From Acidobacteriota bacterium (lineage in GTDB: Bacteria; Acidobacteriota; Terriglobia; Terriglobales; Acidobacteriaceae), in the NCBI GenBank assembly GCA_013289685.1, contig JABCZL010000020.1:1-64000 (forward strand): a stretch of 64,000 nucleotides of DNA. The letters run 5' to 3'. The notes beneath the pieces were generated by a model. It saw only the letters and a list, made by a program, of their open reading frames with translations, searched no databases and was not told the DNA's origin. The translations under genes were made by a program, and so were the position numbers. Positions 1 through 9,125 of the stretch are shown in pieces. The first letter of the stretch is position 1. The number at the start of each line of letters is the position of its first letter.

Positions 1-2002
1 AGCTTTCCCAGAGGCGGTCGATGTTGGCGTGATGCAGATAGAACATCGGGTCAGCGCCGACGGTGGAGAAATCGGCCATGTCGCCCCCGAGGCCAATATG
101 AGTGAAGAAGTGAGGATTTATGTCCAGTCTGGGATTGAACCCGAGGTTGCCGTTGGGCCCATCGATGTAAAACTTCTCGTTAAGGGCGTCCAGATTGATC
201 CAGTCCTTGAACGGTGTATCAATGCGTCCGCCCCCATTGACCCAGAACCAGCGCGTACCGTCATACAGCGGGCTGCCTGGGTCCCGGAACACGGCTGGCA
301 CGACCAAATCAGCTTCGTTGCCGGTGATTGGGTTCCAATAGGGAAGCGTAAAGTCCTCGTCGTGCAGAACCTCGCGAATGACCCCCTCGAACTGAATAAG
401 CATCAGTCGATGCCAGGGGAGGAAAAACCACTGTTGATACTGCTCTGGGTCGGAAGGGTTGGTAGCGTGGGCTTCGCAGCCGTCCCACACGGCATCGGCA
501 TCGGCTTGGGCCTCCTTCGGGAGAGTGGCGATGACCTCTGCTTTCTTCTTCATGGAGAGATCCCACAGCGCAGCCGGGTAGCCCTTGACCCAGTGGGTAT
601 ACCACCACCAAGTCCATGAATGCTGATCGGAGTCCGGCAAGGTCTTCATGATCTCGACCGCCTTCGCATATTTCGCGAGCATCACCTGACCTTCAGGACT
701 GTTCACGTTATAGCGAATGTACGGCTTCTTCCTTCCGGAAGAAGCCGTGCCTACACTGTTCGTGCCCTCGGTCGAAATCGCGCTTACGTTCTTCACATGA
801 GCGGAAGAAGGAGTCGCGCTTACGTTGTATCCAGCAGCCGAAGGAGAAGCCTTACCCACCGTTTTTGCACCTGTGGAAGGCGGTGCTTCGTCCTTCTTCG
901 CACCCGTCGCAGGAGGCGGAAAGAAGAAATTCAGCTCCAGGACATCATGTTGTCCGGTGTGGACTTCGAGCCGCGGGTCCTGGAACGACAACGCACCTGC
1001 GGACTGAATCATGCCGCTGACGAGATGAAATTCGTTGCCGATCACCGCGCCGGCGATACCATGCCGCGGCATTGACATTGGTGGCAGTGAGATCCATGAA
1101 TTGGTGGCCGGCTGGTACGCCTCGACGGCGCGGAACGCTCCGACGAGCTCTTTCGTAGTCACCTCGCCACCAGCTACGTAGATCCTGCGGCCATCGGTGT
1201 CGCAGGCGCCGCCGCTGCGAGGCGTCGGCATCCGTTCTTTCGGAGCACTCCACATGTCACTGACGGGGCTGTACTCCTCCACCACATCCGTGTTGGTAGC
1301 GGACAGGATGAAGGCGTGGCCAGTGCGGCCGCCGATGACGTAGATCTTGCCATTCACCGAGGCGGCGTACGCGTGATTCCGCGCCACCGACATCGGCCTG
1401 CGGCTCTCCCACTTGTTCGTGGCAGGGTCAAAAACCTCGTTCGTGGTGAGAACCAGAGATGGACCGAAGAATGTGAAGTATGGATCCTTGGAACTTGCTA
1501 CCGTTGCGCCGCCGATGACGTAAATCTTGCCGGCGACTTCAACCGCTACGGCAGCGCCGCGTTTCGTCGGTACCGGTGCCAGCGACTTCCATGAGTCGGC
1601 CGCCGGATCGTACTCCCACGTATCGGCGATGGGTTCCCACGCGCCGCCGGTCGGGATCTGGGTGTCCTTTGGAGGCACGAAACCGCCGATCACATAAATC
1701 TTTCCGTTGGCAGCGGCTAAGGCGGCATGGTGGGCCAACTGCGGCATCCCTTTTTTCTCAGTCCACTTGTCGGTAGCCGGGTCGTACTCGTAGTTGAGAC
1801 CCGCAGCCTTACCTTCATCCCAGCCGCCGATCACGTACATTTTGCCGTTGAGGGCAACACCATAAAGTTCTTCATCCGGATACGGGAATGGTGCGGCCTT
1901 CTTCCAGGGGTTGATTGGCATCTGAGCCAGCGCGGCGGTGCAGAGAACCAGGCTGGCGAACAGGGCGAGCAGTGCAGTTCGTCGTTGTAGCACTTTTGAC
2001 AT
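1..2002 (-). CDS. Secreted Kelch-repeat / tyrosinase copper-domain fusion (C-terminus outside window)
   Basis: About 667 residues are readable and the frame runs off the left edge. The ATG at 2002 is preceded by AAAGGAG. Residues 1-27 form a signal peptide (positive start, Leu/Ala core, AQM cut). Residues about 30-340 hold at least five Kelch blades with recurring YVIGG and D-P-A-T/A-(N/D)-x-W motifs. A low-complexity Lys/Ser/Thr/Ala linker follows. The rest is a tyrosinase/hemocyanin type-3 copper domain: an [11 protein letters not shown] segment, FFLPWHR with the third CuA His, and the CuB signature [15 protein letters not shown] at the extreme end. Tyrosinases oxidise phenols to quinones; substrate here is unknown. 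The gene lies 31 bases after the DUF2490-like gene on the same strand, so they probably form an operon. Family calls are firm; the combined function is inference. Confidence 0.9.
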   Translation of the reverse strand, partial: MSKVLQRRTALLALFASLVLCTAALAQMPINPWKKAAPFPYPDEELYGVALNGKMYVIGGWDEGKAAGLNYEYDPATDKWTEKKGMPQLAHHAALAAANGKIYVIGGFVPPKDTQIPTGGAWEPIADTWEYDPAADSWKSLAPVPTKRGAAVAVEVAGKIYVIGGATVASSKDPYFTFFGPSLVLTTNEVFDPATNKWESRRPMSVARNHAYAASVNGKIYVIGGRTGHAFILSATNTDVVEEYSPVSDMWSAPKERMPTPRSGGACDTDGRRIYVAGGEVTTKELVGAFRAVEAYQPATNSWISLPPMSMPRHGIAGAVIGNEFHLVSGMIQSAGALSFQDPRLEVHTGQHDVLELNFFFPPPATGAKKDEAPPSTGAKTVGKASPSAAGYNVSATPSSAHVKNVSAISTEGTNSVGTASSGRKKPYIRYNVNSPEGQVMLAKYAKAVEIMKTLPDSDQHSWTWWWYTHWVKGYPAALWDLSMKKKAEVIATLPKEAQADADAVWDGCEAHATNPSDPEQYQQWFFLPWHRLMLIQFEGVIREVLHDEDFTLPYWNPITGNEADLVVPAVFRDPGSPLYDGTRWFWVNGGGRIDTPFKDWINLDALNEKFYIDGPNGNLGFNPRLDINPHFFTHIGLGGDMADFSTVGADPMFYLHHANIDRLWES

Positions 2003-2032
2003 ACATTTCTCCTTTTGAGTGTTGAATTGAAA

Positions 2033-2785
2033 TCAGTTTCTCGATGGCATTTTGAAGATCAGGCCAAACATTAAGTAGCGGACGTCTTTGATTCCGTTTG
2101 TGTTTTCCCACATGTAGGAGGGCTGAAACGACACATGCTTTTCGATGGGCACCGTGACGCCAGTCCAGGCCCGGTTTTTCGTCCAACCGCTTCCCTGGTC
2201 GTAAAAGGCTTCGTAGGACGCGAAAGGTTTCCAGATGTGGCCCCGAACTCCGAGGGGATACGCGATTGCAATCCGATTGCGATAGCGGTTGATCTCTTTT
2301 TCTGGAAGAGACTTTCCGCCGTACACGTATGTGGGAAGAAACCTTCTGACATACATGTTGCGCTCCGAGATTTCCAACTTGTGGACCGAGAACATGACCG
2401 TCCCGTCGATCCGAAATTGGTGCTCCTGGTAAGTGTTCGTAAATCCTCCCGAATGATTCGCGAGTTCATTGAGCCCGTCTGCAGGGACCGAGTAATACAG
2501 ATAGCTGGGAGTGATTGACAGAAACTTTGTCGCGCGAAAAGTGGCGTCAAACTGTCCTGACGGTGCTTTCAATTCGCCGATGTAAAACCCATAGAACTTA
2601 AGGTCGATCCGCTGTTGCACGGGAGCAATCAACTCTGCCCAGCCCGTGGGCGCAACTACCGAGCCATTTCCGTGTCCAGTCGGTACGTCTACTTCCTGGG
2701 CAATGCACTGCCCACCAAGAAAAACGAGCCACAACACCAGAACAGTTGGCACTACTTGCAGCGCAAATTTTGTGAATCCTCGCAT
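2033..2785 (-). CDS. DUF2490-like secreted/outer-membrane protein
   Basis: About 250 residues. I place the start at the ATG at 2785 because AGGAGAAG lies just upstream and the product then begins with a clear signal peptide (MRGFTKFALQ, a Val/Leu-rich core, GGQCIAQ). A longer frame from 2878 would bury this leader. The mature part is rich in aromatic residues alternating with polar ones, and has a W-K-x-F-A-S-Y-E-A-F-Y-D strand pattern and a final MFGLIFKMP strand, as in DUF2490 proteins, which are predicted outer-membrane barrels. The GGQC sequence could also be a lipobox. It is first gene of an operon with the Kelch-tyrosinase and lies downstream of a sigma-54 promoter match at 2940-2953. 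Its role is not known. Confidence 0.8.
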   Translation of the reverse strand: MRGFTKFALQVVPTVLVLWLVFLGGQCIAQEVDVPTGHGNGSVVAPTGWAELIAPVQQRIDLKFYGFYIGELKAPSGQFDATFRATKFLSITPSYLYYSVPADGLNELANHSGGFTNTYQEHQFRIDGTVMFSVHKLEISERNMYVRRFLPTYVYGGKSLPEKEINRYRNRIAIAYPLGVRGHIWKPFASYEAFYDQGSGWTKNRAWTGVTVPIEKHVSFQPSYMWENTNGIKDVRYLMFGLIFKMPSRN

Positions 2786-2939
2786 GGCTTCTCCTAGCCC
2801 GGATGCGTTGTGTCGACGCCCCGATTGATTACGAATTCTTAGGTGGACCTGTGATGGTGGACCGAATTGCCACCTCACTGATCCCGCTCGCGACCGGATG
2901 CAATTTCGATCACATCCAGTTGTGACGTGAATGACAAAG

Positions 2940-2954
2940 GCAATCGGCGCGCCA
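2940..2954 (-). promoter_or_regulatory. Predicted sigma-54 (-24/-12) promoter of the DUF2490/tyrosinase operon
   Basis: Read on the minus strand the site is TTGGCGCGCCGATTGCC, against consensus TGGCACGN4TTGCW. The invariant GG (2953-2952) and GC (2941-2940) are exactly 10 bases apart, and the TT before GC is present. Transcription would start near 2929, about 145 bases before the 2785 start codon. The palindrome at 3023-3044 is centred near -104. Unproven. Confidence 0.55.
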
Positions 2955-3022
2955 AAGTGATGCCAGGGCTAAGTGGTAGATTTCATTGCGGGCCACGCAA
3001 CCTGTCGGCGGAATCGCAATGC

Positions 3023-3044
3023 CACTGCCCTTATATGGGCAGTG
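3023..3044. promoter_or_regulatory. Palindrome copy 1, candidate enhancer/operator
   Basis: CACTGCCC-TTATAT-GGGCAGTG: perfect 8-base arms around a 6-base spacer. It matches the palindrome at 6041-6062 at 18 of 22 positions. Its place about 70-90 bases upstream of a sigma-54 promoter match suits an upstream activating sequence. The T5 run after it also allows a weak hairpin terminator. Confidence 0.5.
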
Positions 3045-3411
3045 CTTTTTGGGCAGCGGGCACGAGCACCGGTAGTGCCGCGGGATGGGCAGTCGGACCG
3101 TCCACTGAGTCAGCGCTTGTCGTCGCGACATGCACTCAGGCAGGTCAAATCGCGGTGTGCTGGCGGTGCGCCAGTGACGGTTGGAGTCTCCCTAGGTTGA
3201 CGATGTTTGGAGGTTTTCCATAGCACATCGACGCATGGCAAGACGCTGTCTTTATTGCACGCAGGACTGAATCGGTGGATACTTGACCCTCAACCGCGCT
3301 GCCTGCGGCCGTGGCAGTATTCGGTCATCCGTCCATTAGAATCGACTACGCTCGCGACGAAGGGTGTGAATTTATTGGCCGGCCAGTGAATTGCAGGAGA
3401 GCTCCAGAGCC

Positions 3412-5469
3412 ATGACAATGACCGATGATCGATATCGAACTCTACTGGGTGCATTCAGTGCAGTGGCCGATCAGCCCACCGTCAAAGCTGTTCTGCATAG
3501 CCTGCGTGGCGTTCTGGCAAGCACGTCCAAGTTGCATGGAGTGGAACTGTATCTGTTGAGTGGTGATGGACAAACCCTGTCTAGCTTCGAGTTTGATCGA
3601 GATGACGACGCGCCGGCGATTAACGTCGGGGCCAAGCTATCACGCGTTGGTGCCGTGGCGAGAGTGCTTGATGAACAGAATCCGGTCTTCATCCCTGACC
3701 TGGCGCAAGAAATGTTGAAGCATCCTGATCTGGCTCCGTTTGCACCCGAGGTTGTAGGGCGGAGCACATATCTTTTCCCCGTCTCTACATTTCAGAAACA
3801 GTTCGGCATTCTGTCGACACCAAAGTTGCCGGGCCAGCAATTCGCTCAGGAGGATGTCGAACTTCTTGGTTCTCTGGCGTCGCACGTAGCGGTTGCGCTC
3901 GAATGTGCTTTTGCGAAAGATCGCGCAGAGCAGTACCAGCGTGAACTCGCGAGCGAGCGCGACCGCCTTCGCCTGGTGCTCGAAATCAACAACCATGTTG
4001 CCAAGCTAGGCATAAATGACGTGCTTCGCTCCGCGAGTGCATCGATCCGTTCGTATTTCGTGAGTGACTTCACCGCCTTCTGGATCCTCGATAAAGACTC
4101 GAGCGAGCTCCGCGGAGTCGGTCTGGAGTTTCCCATCAGCAAGGGCGCGATATCGGAAACTGCATCGGCCGACTTATCCGCAGAGGATTTTGAAAAGCTC
4201 CGTGCACGGCGGGCGGACATCTTGACGACAGTTGATTTCGGGAGCTTGCCGGCATCGTTCGCAAGCTCTTTGAAAGCAGAGTCGATCTCATCGTTGGCTC
4301 TGGTTGCGCTCACCACAGGAGGCGGTCCGATCGGTTTACTAGCGGTGGGCAGCCGCAAGGCCGATGCGTTTGGACAAAAAGACCTGGATCTCCTGTCACA
4401 GATTGCTATCCAGATATCGCTCGCGCTGGATAATGCGCTTGCCTATGGGCGCCTGAACGCATCCGCAGCCCGCTTGGAAGATGAGCGGCTCTATCTCGAA
4501 GCAGAAATAGAATCCGAGTACAACTTTGAGGATATCGTTGGCAAGAGTGCCGCCATCCGCAAGGTGCTGGATCAAGTAGCCATCGTGGCGCCCACCAGTT
4601 CAACTGTGCTGCTGCACGGCGAAACTGGTACGGGCAAGGAACTGGTCGCCCGGGCCATTCATAATCGCAGCCCGCGCCGTGAGCGAACATTCGTCCGCCT
4701 GAACTGTGCGGCCATTCCTTCGGGACTGGTGGAGAGCGAATTGTTCGGTCATGAAAAGGGCGCCTTCACCGGAGCTCTGATCCAGAAGCGCGGCCGCTTC
4801 GAATTGGCTGATCACGGCACTCTGTTCCTCGATGAAATCGGTGATATTACGATGGACTTGCAGCCCAAGCTCTTGCGCGCTTTGCAGGAGCGGGAGTTCG
4901 AACGCCTTGGAAGCACAAAGACGCTTCAGGTGGATGTTCGCTTAATTGCGGCCACGCATCGCAATCTGGAAGGCATGATCCGCAACAATCAGTTTCGCGA
5001 AGACCTTTTTTACAGGCTGAATGTATTTCCAATCGAAATCCCGCCGCTTCGTGAGAGACGCGAGGACATTCCGCTCCTGGTGCATTTCTTTGTGTCACGG
5101 TTGTCCCGCACGATGCAGAGACGTATTCGGTCAATCCCGAAACGAGCCATGGAGGCGTTAGTCGCTTCCGACTGGCCGGGTAATATTCGCGAGCTGGAGA
5201 ACTTCATTGAGCGCTGCGTGATTCTCACGCAGGGGGACGAATTGAACGTGCCTCGGACCGAGCTGAGGAGATCTGCTGAACGTCCGATGGCTTCTGCTGT
5301 CTCCACATTCGAGCAAGTCGAGCGGCAGACCATTCTCGATGCGTTGAAAAGTGCATCCGGAAAGATTGCAGGTAAAGGCGGCGCAGCAGAGCGCCTCGGT
5401 CTAAAGAGAACCACACTTCAGAACAAGATGAACAGGCTAAGCATCACTCGCGCCGATTACCGGGCCTGA
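3412..5469 (+). CDS. Sigma-54-dependent transcriptional activator with GAF sensor domains (FhlA-like)
   Basis: 685 residues from the ATG at 3412, chosen because GGAGAG lies upstream; an in-frame TTG at 3391 would overlap that site. Residues about 15-170 and 190-345 look like two GAF domains. Then comes the sigma-54 AAA+ module: Walker A GETGTGKE, the sigma-54 contact loop GAFTGA, Walker B LFLDEIGD, and the R-finger region [15 protein letters not shown] Fis-type helix-turn-helix closes the protein ([17 protein letters not shown]). It should bind enhancers and remodel sigma-54 polymerase in response to a ligand sensed by GAF. It sits between three predicted sigma-54 promoters, all in adjacent transcription units, so it is the likely local activator. 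The AAA+ part is strikingly like that of the second activator at 14767. Confidence 0.93.
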   Translation: MTMTDDRYRTLLGAFSAVADQPTVKAVLHSLRGVLASTSKLHGVELYLLSGDGQTLSSFEFDRDDDAPAINVGAKLSRVGAVARVLDEQNPVFIPDLAQEMLKHPDLAPFAPEVVGRSTYLFPVSTFQKQFGILSTPKLPGQQFAQEDVELLGSLASHVAVALECAFAKDRAEQYQRELASERDRLRLVLEINNHVAKLGINDVLRSASASIRSYFVSDFTAFWILDKDSSELRGVGLEFPISKGAISETASADLSAEDFEKLRARRADILTTVDFGSLPASFASSLKAESISSLALVALTTGGGPIGLLAVGSRKADAFGQKDLDLLSQIAIQISLALDNALAYGRLNASAARLEDERLYLEAEIESEYNFEDIVGKSAAIRKVLDQVAIVAPTSSTVLLHGETGTGKELVARAIHNRSPRRERTFVRLNCAAIPSGLVESELFGHEKGAFTGALIQKRGRFELADHGTLFLDEIGDITMDLQPKLLRALQEREFERLGSTKTLQVDVRLIAATHRNLEGMIRNNQFREDLFYRLNVFPIEIPPLRERREDIPLLVHFFVSRLSRTMQRRIRSIPKRAMEALVASDWPGNIRELENFIERCVILTQGDELNVPRTELRRSAERPMASAVSTFEQVERQTILDALKSASGKIAGKGGAAERLGLKRTTLQNKMNRLSITRADYRA

Positions 5470-5551
5470 CCGCATGCGGGCTATTGCCCCACATTTTTTT
5501 CCTGCTCATTCTGGAACGCCCTCTATTCTCAATCAGTTAGAAAGAGAACTC

Positions 5552-5568
5552 CCGGCACGGTAACTGCA
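5552..5568 (+). promoter_or_regulatory. Predicted sigma-54 (-24/-12) promoter of the STAS gene
   Basis: CCGGCACGGTAACTGCA against TGGCACGN4TTGCW: GG at 5554-5555, CACG exact, GC at 5566-5567 with the required 10-base interval. The predicted start near 5579 leaves about 43 bases of leader before the ATG at 5622. No copy of the palindrome was found upstream. Confidence 0.6.
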
Positions 5569-5621
5569 ACTCCCATTGTCCCGCCTTCGAGGACGGGAAC
5601 GAACCCACTGGGAGCTCACAA

Positions 5622-5954
5622 ATGCTACGTGTCATAACGATCCAAACAGTCGACATTCTGACCATCAAACTCGAAGGCCGACTAACCGGCGAGCGAGCTG
5701 AACAAGTCCGTACGCTCGTCACCCGAAGCAACACCGAAATGAGATTGGTAGTTGATATTACGGAGTTGATGTTTGTCGACGCGCTCGGGGAAGAAGTGCT
5801 GTCATTTCTGAAGCGGTTTGGAGCACAATTTCTAGCCGAAACGGCATACTCGCTGGATGTGTGCGAGCGCCTCCACCTTCCGCTGGTGCCCAAGCAGGGC
5901 TCGGGTGCCCTTTCGGCTGGCCCTAACGGCAATACCCGTCCGCTCGGACACTAA
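5622..5954 (+). CDS. STAS-domain protein
   Basis: 110 residues; ATG with GGGAG about 10 bases upstream. The pattern of an early strand (DILTIKLEGRLTG), an amphipathic helix, a central strand (MRLVVDITELMFVDALGEEVL) and a following helix is that of STAS / anti-sigma-antagonist proteins. The conserved phospho-acceptor Ser position (usually D-x-S-G) reads VDALGEE, so Ser is replaced by Ala and regulation by phosphorylation is unlikely. The tail (about 95-110) is low-complexity. In Mla systems a small STAS protein (MlaB) binds the ATPase; position just upstream of mlaEFD suggests that role, but it has its own sigma-54 promoter and is separated by about 290 bases, so the assignment is inference. 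Confidence 0.8.
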   Translation: MLRVITIQTVDILTIKLEGRLTGERAEQVRTLVTRSNTEMRLVVDITELMFVDALGEEVLSFLKRFGAQFLAETAYSLDVCERLHLPLVPKQGSGALSAGPNGNTRPLGH

Positions 5955-6040
5955 TAGCATTGGTGTCTCTGCATTAACCAACAGCGCATGTGCTCTCGAT
6001 GTACGACTTGGAGAAGAGGAGTATTCGCTCTCCAAGCTCT

Positions 6041-6062
6041 ATCTGCCCGTATCTGGGCAGTG
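6041..6062. promoter_or_regulatory. Palindrome copy 2, candidate enhancer for the mla operon
   Basis: ATCTGCCC-GTATCT-GGGCAGTG, 18 of 22 positions identical to the copy at 3023-3044, with perfect inner 6-base arms. It lies about 155 bases upstream of the -24 element at 6213, a normal distance for a sigma-54 enhancer. The rest of the 5955-6211 gap shows no gene. Confidence 0.5.
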
Positions 6063-6211
6063 TCCGGGTGGACATGACCGCCCTGGGGCTATTCACCTGA
6101 AGGCAAATGGCAGCTCAGATCGGATGACAAACGATTTCGTTGCGGTTTCCTTCAGACATTACATAAGGGTGAGGAGACAAGATACAAACAGCCCATGTGT
6201 AAGCCCGCGAT

Positions 6212-6228
6212 TGGCATGTGATCTGCAC
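6212..6228 (+). promoter_or_regulatory. Predicted sigma-54 (-24/-12) promoter of mlaEFD
   Basis: TGGCATGTGATCTGCAC against TGGCACGN4TTGCW: TGGCA exact, GG at 6213-6214, GC at 6225-6226, interval of 10. The predicted transcript would start near 6238, which excludes the GTG at 6218 as start codon and favours the TTG at 6248. Confidence 0.6.
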
Positions 6229-6247
6229 TATTGCGGACGGGGGTCGC

Positions 6248-7009
6248 TTGAAGACATTTCTCGAATTTATCGGCGTGATCGCAAGCTTCGCGGCCCGAGT
6301 GATTACGAGCGCCTGGCGTTCCCCCTACGAGTTCGAACAGACCTGGATGCAGGTTGGTGAAATCGGAGCTCGTTCCTTACCTCTTGTTGCGGCATCGGGG
6401 TTAGCCCTGGGAGTGGTCATGACACTCCACACGCACAGCACGCTGGTTACGTTTGGCGCGGCGGCCATGATCCCAAAGGTGCAATCACTCTCTTTCTTTA
6501 TTGAAATTGGTCCTCTCGTGGCTGCCCTTCTTGTGGCCGGCCGAGTTGGTGCAGGCATTGGTGCTGTACTCGCCAACTTGCGCGCGTCCGAACAGATCGA
6601 TGCCATCGAGGTACTCTCCGTCGATTCTTTCAAGTTTCTCGTAGTGCCGCGAGTGGTCGCGTGCGTTTTAGTTCTGCCATTGCTAACCACTTTCATGGAT
6701 CTGACCGCACTTCTGGGTGGATTCCTGGCAGAGCATGCTTTGTCTCATTTGTCGGCGCAACTGTTTATTGAGCGCGCATTCAATGGCTTCGCGTGGTCTA
6801 ACTTCGTCCCCCCTACTCTGAAAACGACCGTCTTTGGCTTCTTGATAGGAACAGTCTCCTGCTACTACGGCTACACGACTGATGAAGGAGCCGAAGGGGT
6901 GGGACGAGCAGCAACGAACAGCGTCGTTCTGTCCTCGCTGTTGGTCATCGTGGCAGATGTAGTCCTCGTCAAGATCATCTTCCTCTTTTTTCCTGGGAGC
7001 GCACTATGA
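6248..7009 (+). CDS. mlaE: MlaE-type permease of a phospholipid ABC transporter
   Basis: 253 residues from TTG 6248 (GGGGG just upstream, product starts KTFLEFIG as is usual in the family); a GTG at 6218 in frame is less likely because it lies inside the promoter match. MlaE/YrbE family features are clear: the amphipathic N-terminal helix, W-R-x-P-Y-E-F-E-Q-x-x-x-x-G, the conserved VAGRVGAGIGA-x-L-x-x-L-R-A-S-E-Q-I-D-A segment, and the C-terminal CYYGY motif. Five or so membrane helices. It forms the inner-membrane channel moving phospholipid between membranes with the ATPase and MCE subunits encoded next. Its stop overlaps the next start as ATGA. Confidence 0.93.
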   Translation: MKTFLEFIGVIASFAARVITSAWRSPYEFEQTWMQVGEIGARSLPLVAASGLALGVVMTLHTHSTLVTFGAAAMIPKVQSLSFFIEIGPLVAALLVAGRVGAGIGAVLANLRASEQIDAIEVLSVDSFKFLVVPRVVACVLVLPLLTTFMDLTALLGGFLAEHALSHLSAQLFIERAFNGFAWSNFVPPTLKTTVFGFLIGTVSCYYGYTTDEGAEGVGRAATNSVVLSSLLVIVADVVLVKIIFLFFPGSAL

Positions 7010-7749
7010 CCGAGTCCCAGCCAACGGCCATCGTATTCGACGGGGTCTCGAAGTCCTTTGGAAGCAAACAAGTTTTGCAGGAGGTTTCTTTCTCGGTGAT
7101 GCAGGGCGAAACGGTTTGTCTTCTGGGCCGCAGCGGAACCGGAAAAAGCGTAACCCTAAAACTGCTCATCGGATTGCTGAGGCCGGATATTGGCAAAGTG
7201 CTAATTGGTCAGGACAATATCTCGTCGCTTGAAGGCGATGACCTTTCGCGGTTACGGCGGAAGATGGGTTTTCTCTTTCAAAGCGCTGCCCTGTTCGATT
7301 CAGCAACCTTAGAAGAGAATCTTGCTTTGCCGCTTCGTCGGCTTACGGACAAGTCCAAATCAGAAATTGAACATGCCGTGCTTCGTGCTCTCGCCGAAGT
7401 TGGCTTGGCAGCAGACAGGTACAAGATGCCGGGAGAACTCTCGGGGGGAATGAAGAAGCGCGCTGGGCTGGCGCGTGCTCTCGTCCTCGAGCCGGAGATT
7501 CTGCTCGTCGATGAACCGAGCAGCGGTCTTGACCGCATTACCGCATCGGAAATCGACGACCTGTTACTCGAACAGAAAGCCAAGCGACGAACAACTATTG
7601 TGATTGTGACGCATGACGTTCATGGCGCCAGACGGGTTGGCGATCGGTTTGCAGTCCTGGATAAGGCAAGACTAGTTGCATTCGATACCCTTCAATGTCT
7701 GGAGAACCATGAGAGCAAAACAGTTCGCACACTAGTAGGGGGACAATAA
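7006..7749 (+). CDS. mlaF: MlaF-type ATP-binding subunit of the phospholipid ABC transporter
   Basis: 247 residues. Walker A GRSGTGKS, Q-loop FLFQSAALFDS (typical of MlaF rather than other ABC ATPases), signature LSGGMKKRAGLARAL, Walker B ILLVDEPSSGLD, and the switch His in VTHD. It energises MlaE. The 4-base overlap with mlaE and 1-base overlap (TAATG) with the MCE gene show translational coupling. Full length and intact. In the MlaFEDB complex the ATPase carries a C-terminal site for the STAS subunit; the STAS protein at 5622 is a candidate partner. Confidence 0.95.
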   Translation: MTESQPTAIVFDGVSKSFGSKQVLQEVSFSVMQGETVCLLGRSGTGKSVTLKLLIGLLRPDIGKVLIGQDNISSLEGDDLSRLRRKMGFLFQSAALFDSATLEENLALPLRRLTDKSKSEIEHAVLRALAEVGLAADRYKMPGELSGGMKKRAGLARALVLEPEILLVDEPSSGLDRITASEIDDLLLEQKAKRRTTIVIVTHDVHGARRVGDRFAVLDKARLVAFDTLQCLENHESKTVRTLVGGQ

Positions 7750-9125
7750 TGCGGAATCGAAACATTATTACCGGAGCTTTCGTCTTGGCGGGCATCGCCC
7801 TCTTTGCACTCGTCATCTTTTTGGTTGGAAATCAGCGCAAGACGTTTGCCAAGCACGTTGAGTTTTATACCGAGTTCGCGAATATCGATGGCATCATGAA
7901 GGGCTCCAAGGTACGAGTTGGGGGCTTCGATGCCGGTGAAGTTACGGACATTCAGCTCCCCGATTCTCCGGCGGCCCACTTTCGGCTCACATTGAGTGTT
8001 GTCGAGCGGGTTCACGGTTTGATCAGGCCGGACTCGCTGGTCAGCGTGGCGTCCGAGGGCATTGTAGGCGATAAACTTCTCCAGATTCATCCGGGCAGCG
8101 CGAACCTTCCCCAGGCGGCTCCCAACTCCACTCTTCGCAGTAAGGAAGCACTGGAAATGAGCGAATTACTGGAGAGAAGTGCCGGTCTCCTCAACGATGT
8201 CAGCGGAACCATGAAAGAGGTTTCCACGAAGTTGACCGGAACTCTCGATGCAGCCACGACGACAATCAATAACGCGAACGATTTGGTCGTCGGTATCAAG
8301 CAAGGAAAGGGTGCGATTGGAGTATTGCTCCGAGACGAGAATACCGCGCGAAGCGTGCGGGAGACGCTCGCGAATGTGCAGCAAGCCACAGCCTCAGTTT
8401 CCGACGCCTCCATGCGGGCAGATCGTCTAGTCAGCGACTTTGAGTCGCGAAATCTCGGAGAAAAAGTCGATCAGACAATAGCGAGCGCGCAGAGTGCTGC
8501 CCAGAATGTTGACGCGAGCGCATTGCAACTTCGTCAAAGTCTGACTAGCGCTCTGGGTCCCGATTCGCACGGCGTCGACGCCGCAAATAATGTCAGGCAG
8601 TCGCTCTCAAATGTGAATCTGGCCAGCAGCAACATGGTGGAAGACACCGAGGCCTTGAAGCATGGGTTTCTGTTTAGAGGCTTCTTTAAGCGTCGTGGAT
8701 ATTACTCGTTGGCAAATCTCAAAGCAGATGAGTACCGAAGCAACAGAAGCTTGCCTGCTGCGACCAATACTCGTGCTTGGCTCGACCAGCCAGAACTTTT
8801 CGATAACCGGCCAGATGGAAGCGAAGAATTATCCCCAGAGGGAAAAGCGAAGATTGACGAGGCCATGGCTGAGTTTGGGGATGGGGCTTTTGGACGCGCC
8901 ATCATTGTCGAGGGCTATTCTTCAACCGGCGATACGGGAGCCCAGTTCGCTACTTCTCGCGTGCGCGCGACTCTTGTCCGTCACTACCTGCAGGCGCGCT
9001 TTGGGCTCGATTCTCGCGACGTCGGAATCGTTCCGCTCCGCGGAGTACCTCCGCCAAGTACGAACAAGAAAACCTGGGACGGTATCTGCCTCGTGTTGCT
9101 CAAGCCAAGGGCTTCTGCACGTTAG
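7749..9125 (+). CDS. mlaD: MlaD/MCE substrate-binding subunit with C-terminal OmpA-like domain
   Basis: 458 residues, far longer than E. coli MlaD (about 180). One N-terminal membrane helix (about 7-27) precedes an MCE domain (about 35-115: ...GIMKGSKVRVGGFDAGEV..., SEGIVGDKLLQI). Residues about 130-310 are long helical, Ser/Ala/Asn-rich segments like the coiled needles of long MCE proteins. Residues about 355-455 resemble an OmpA-like domain (VEGYSSTGDTGAQFATSR-VRATLVRHYL), although the usual HTD triad is YSS. MCE rings bind lipid tails and bridge the periplasm. An OmpA-like end would let the needle touch peptidoglycan or the outer membrane; this last point is inference. Confidence 0.9.
   Translation: MRNRNIITGAFVLAGIALFALVIFLVGNQRKTFAKHVEFYTEFANIDGIMKGSKVRVGGFDAGEVTDIQLPDSPAAHFRLTLSVVERVHGLIRPDSLVSVASEGIVGDKLLQIHPGSANLPQAAPNSTLRSKEALEMSELLERSAGLLNDVSGTMKEVSTKLTGTLDAATTTINNANDLVVGIKQGKGAIGVLLRDENTARSVRETLANVQQATASVSDASMRADRLVSDFESRNLGEKVDQTIASAQSAAQNVDASALQLRQSLTSALGPDSHGVDAANNVRQSLSNVNLASSNMVEDTEALKHGFLFRGFFKRRGYYSLANLKADEYRSNRSLPAATNTRAWLDQPELFDNRPDGSEELSPEGKAKIDEAMAEFGDGAFGRAIIVEGYSSTGDTGAQFATSRVRATLVRHYLQARFGLDSRDVGIVPLRGVPPPSTNKKTWDGICLVLLKPRASAR

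Larger units (their letters stand above)
2786..3411. other. Divergent intergenic region, no protein gene seen
   Basis: This 626-base region separates the tyrosinase operon from the divergent sigma-54 activator. It holds the minus-strand sigma-54 promoter match (2940-2953) and the palindrome (3023-3044). Open frames inside it have no ribosome-binding sites or recognisable sequence, so I read it as regulatory DNA. Confidence 0.6.

Noticed and set aside
29-1778. Plus-strand frames opposite the Kelch-tyrosinase gene
   Set aside because: They are short, lack ribosome sites and lie antisense to a continuous frame with clear domains.
3014-3031. Second minus-strand sigma-54-like site (GGGCAGTGGCATTGCGA)
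   Set aside because: Spacing fits but it overlaps the palindrome and is 230 bases from the gene; the site at 2940-2953 is a better match and better placed.
5478-5500. Terminator after the first sigma-54 activator (GGGC-TATT-GCCC then T7)
   Set aside because: The stem is only four base pairs; possible but too weak to list.
5857-6360. Plus-strand frame across the STAS-mlaE gap
   Set aside because: It runs over the STAS end, the palindrome and the promoter, and has no ribosome site or domain.
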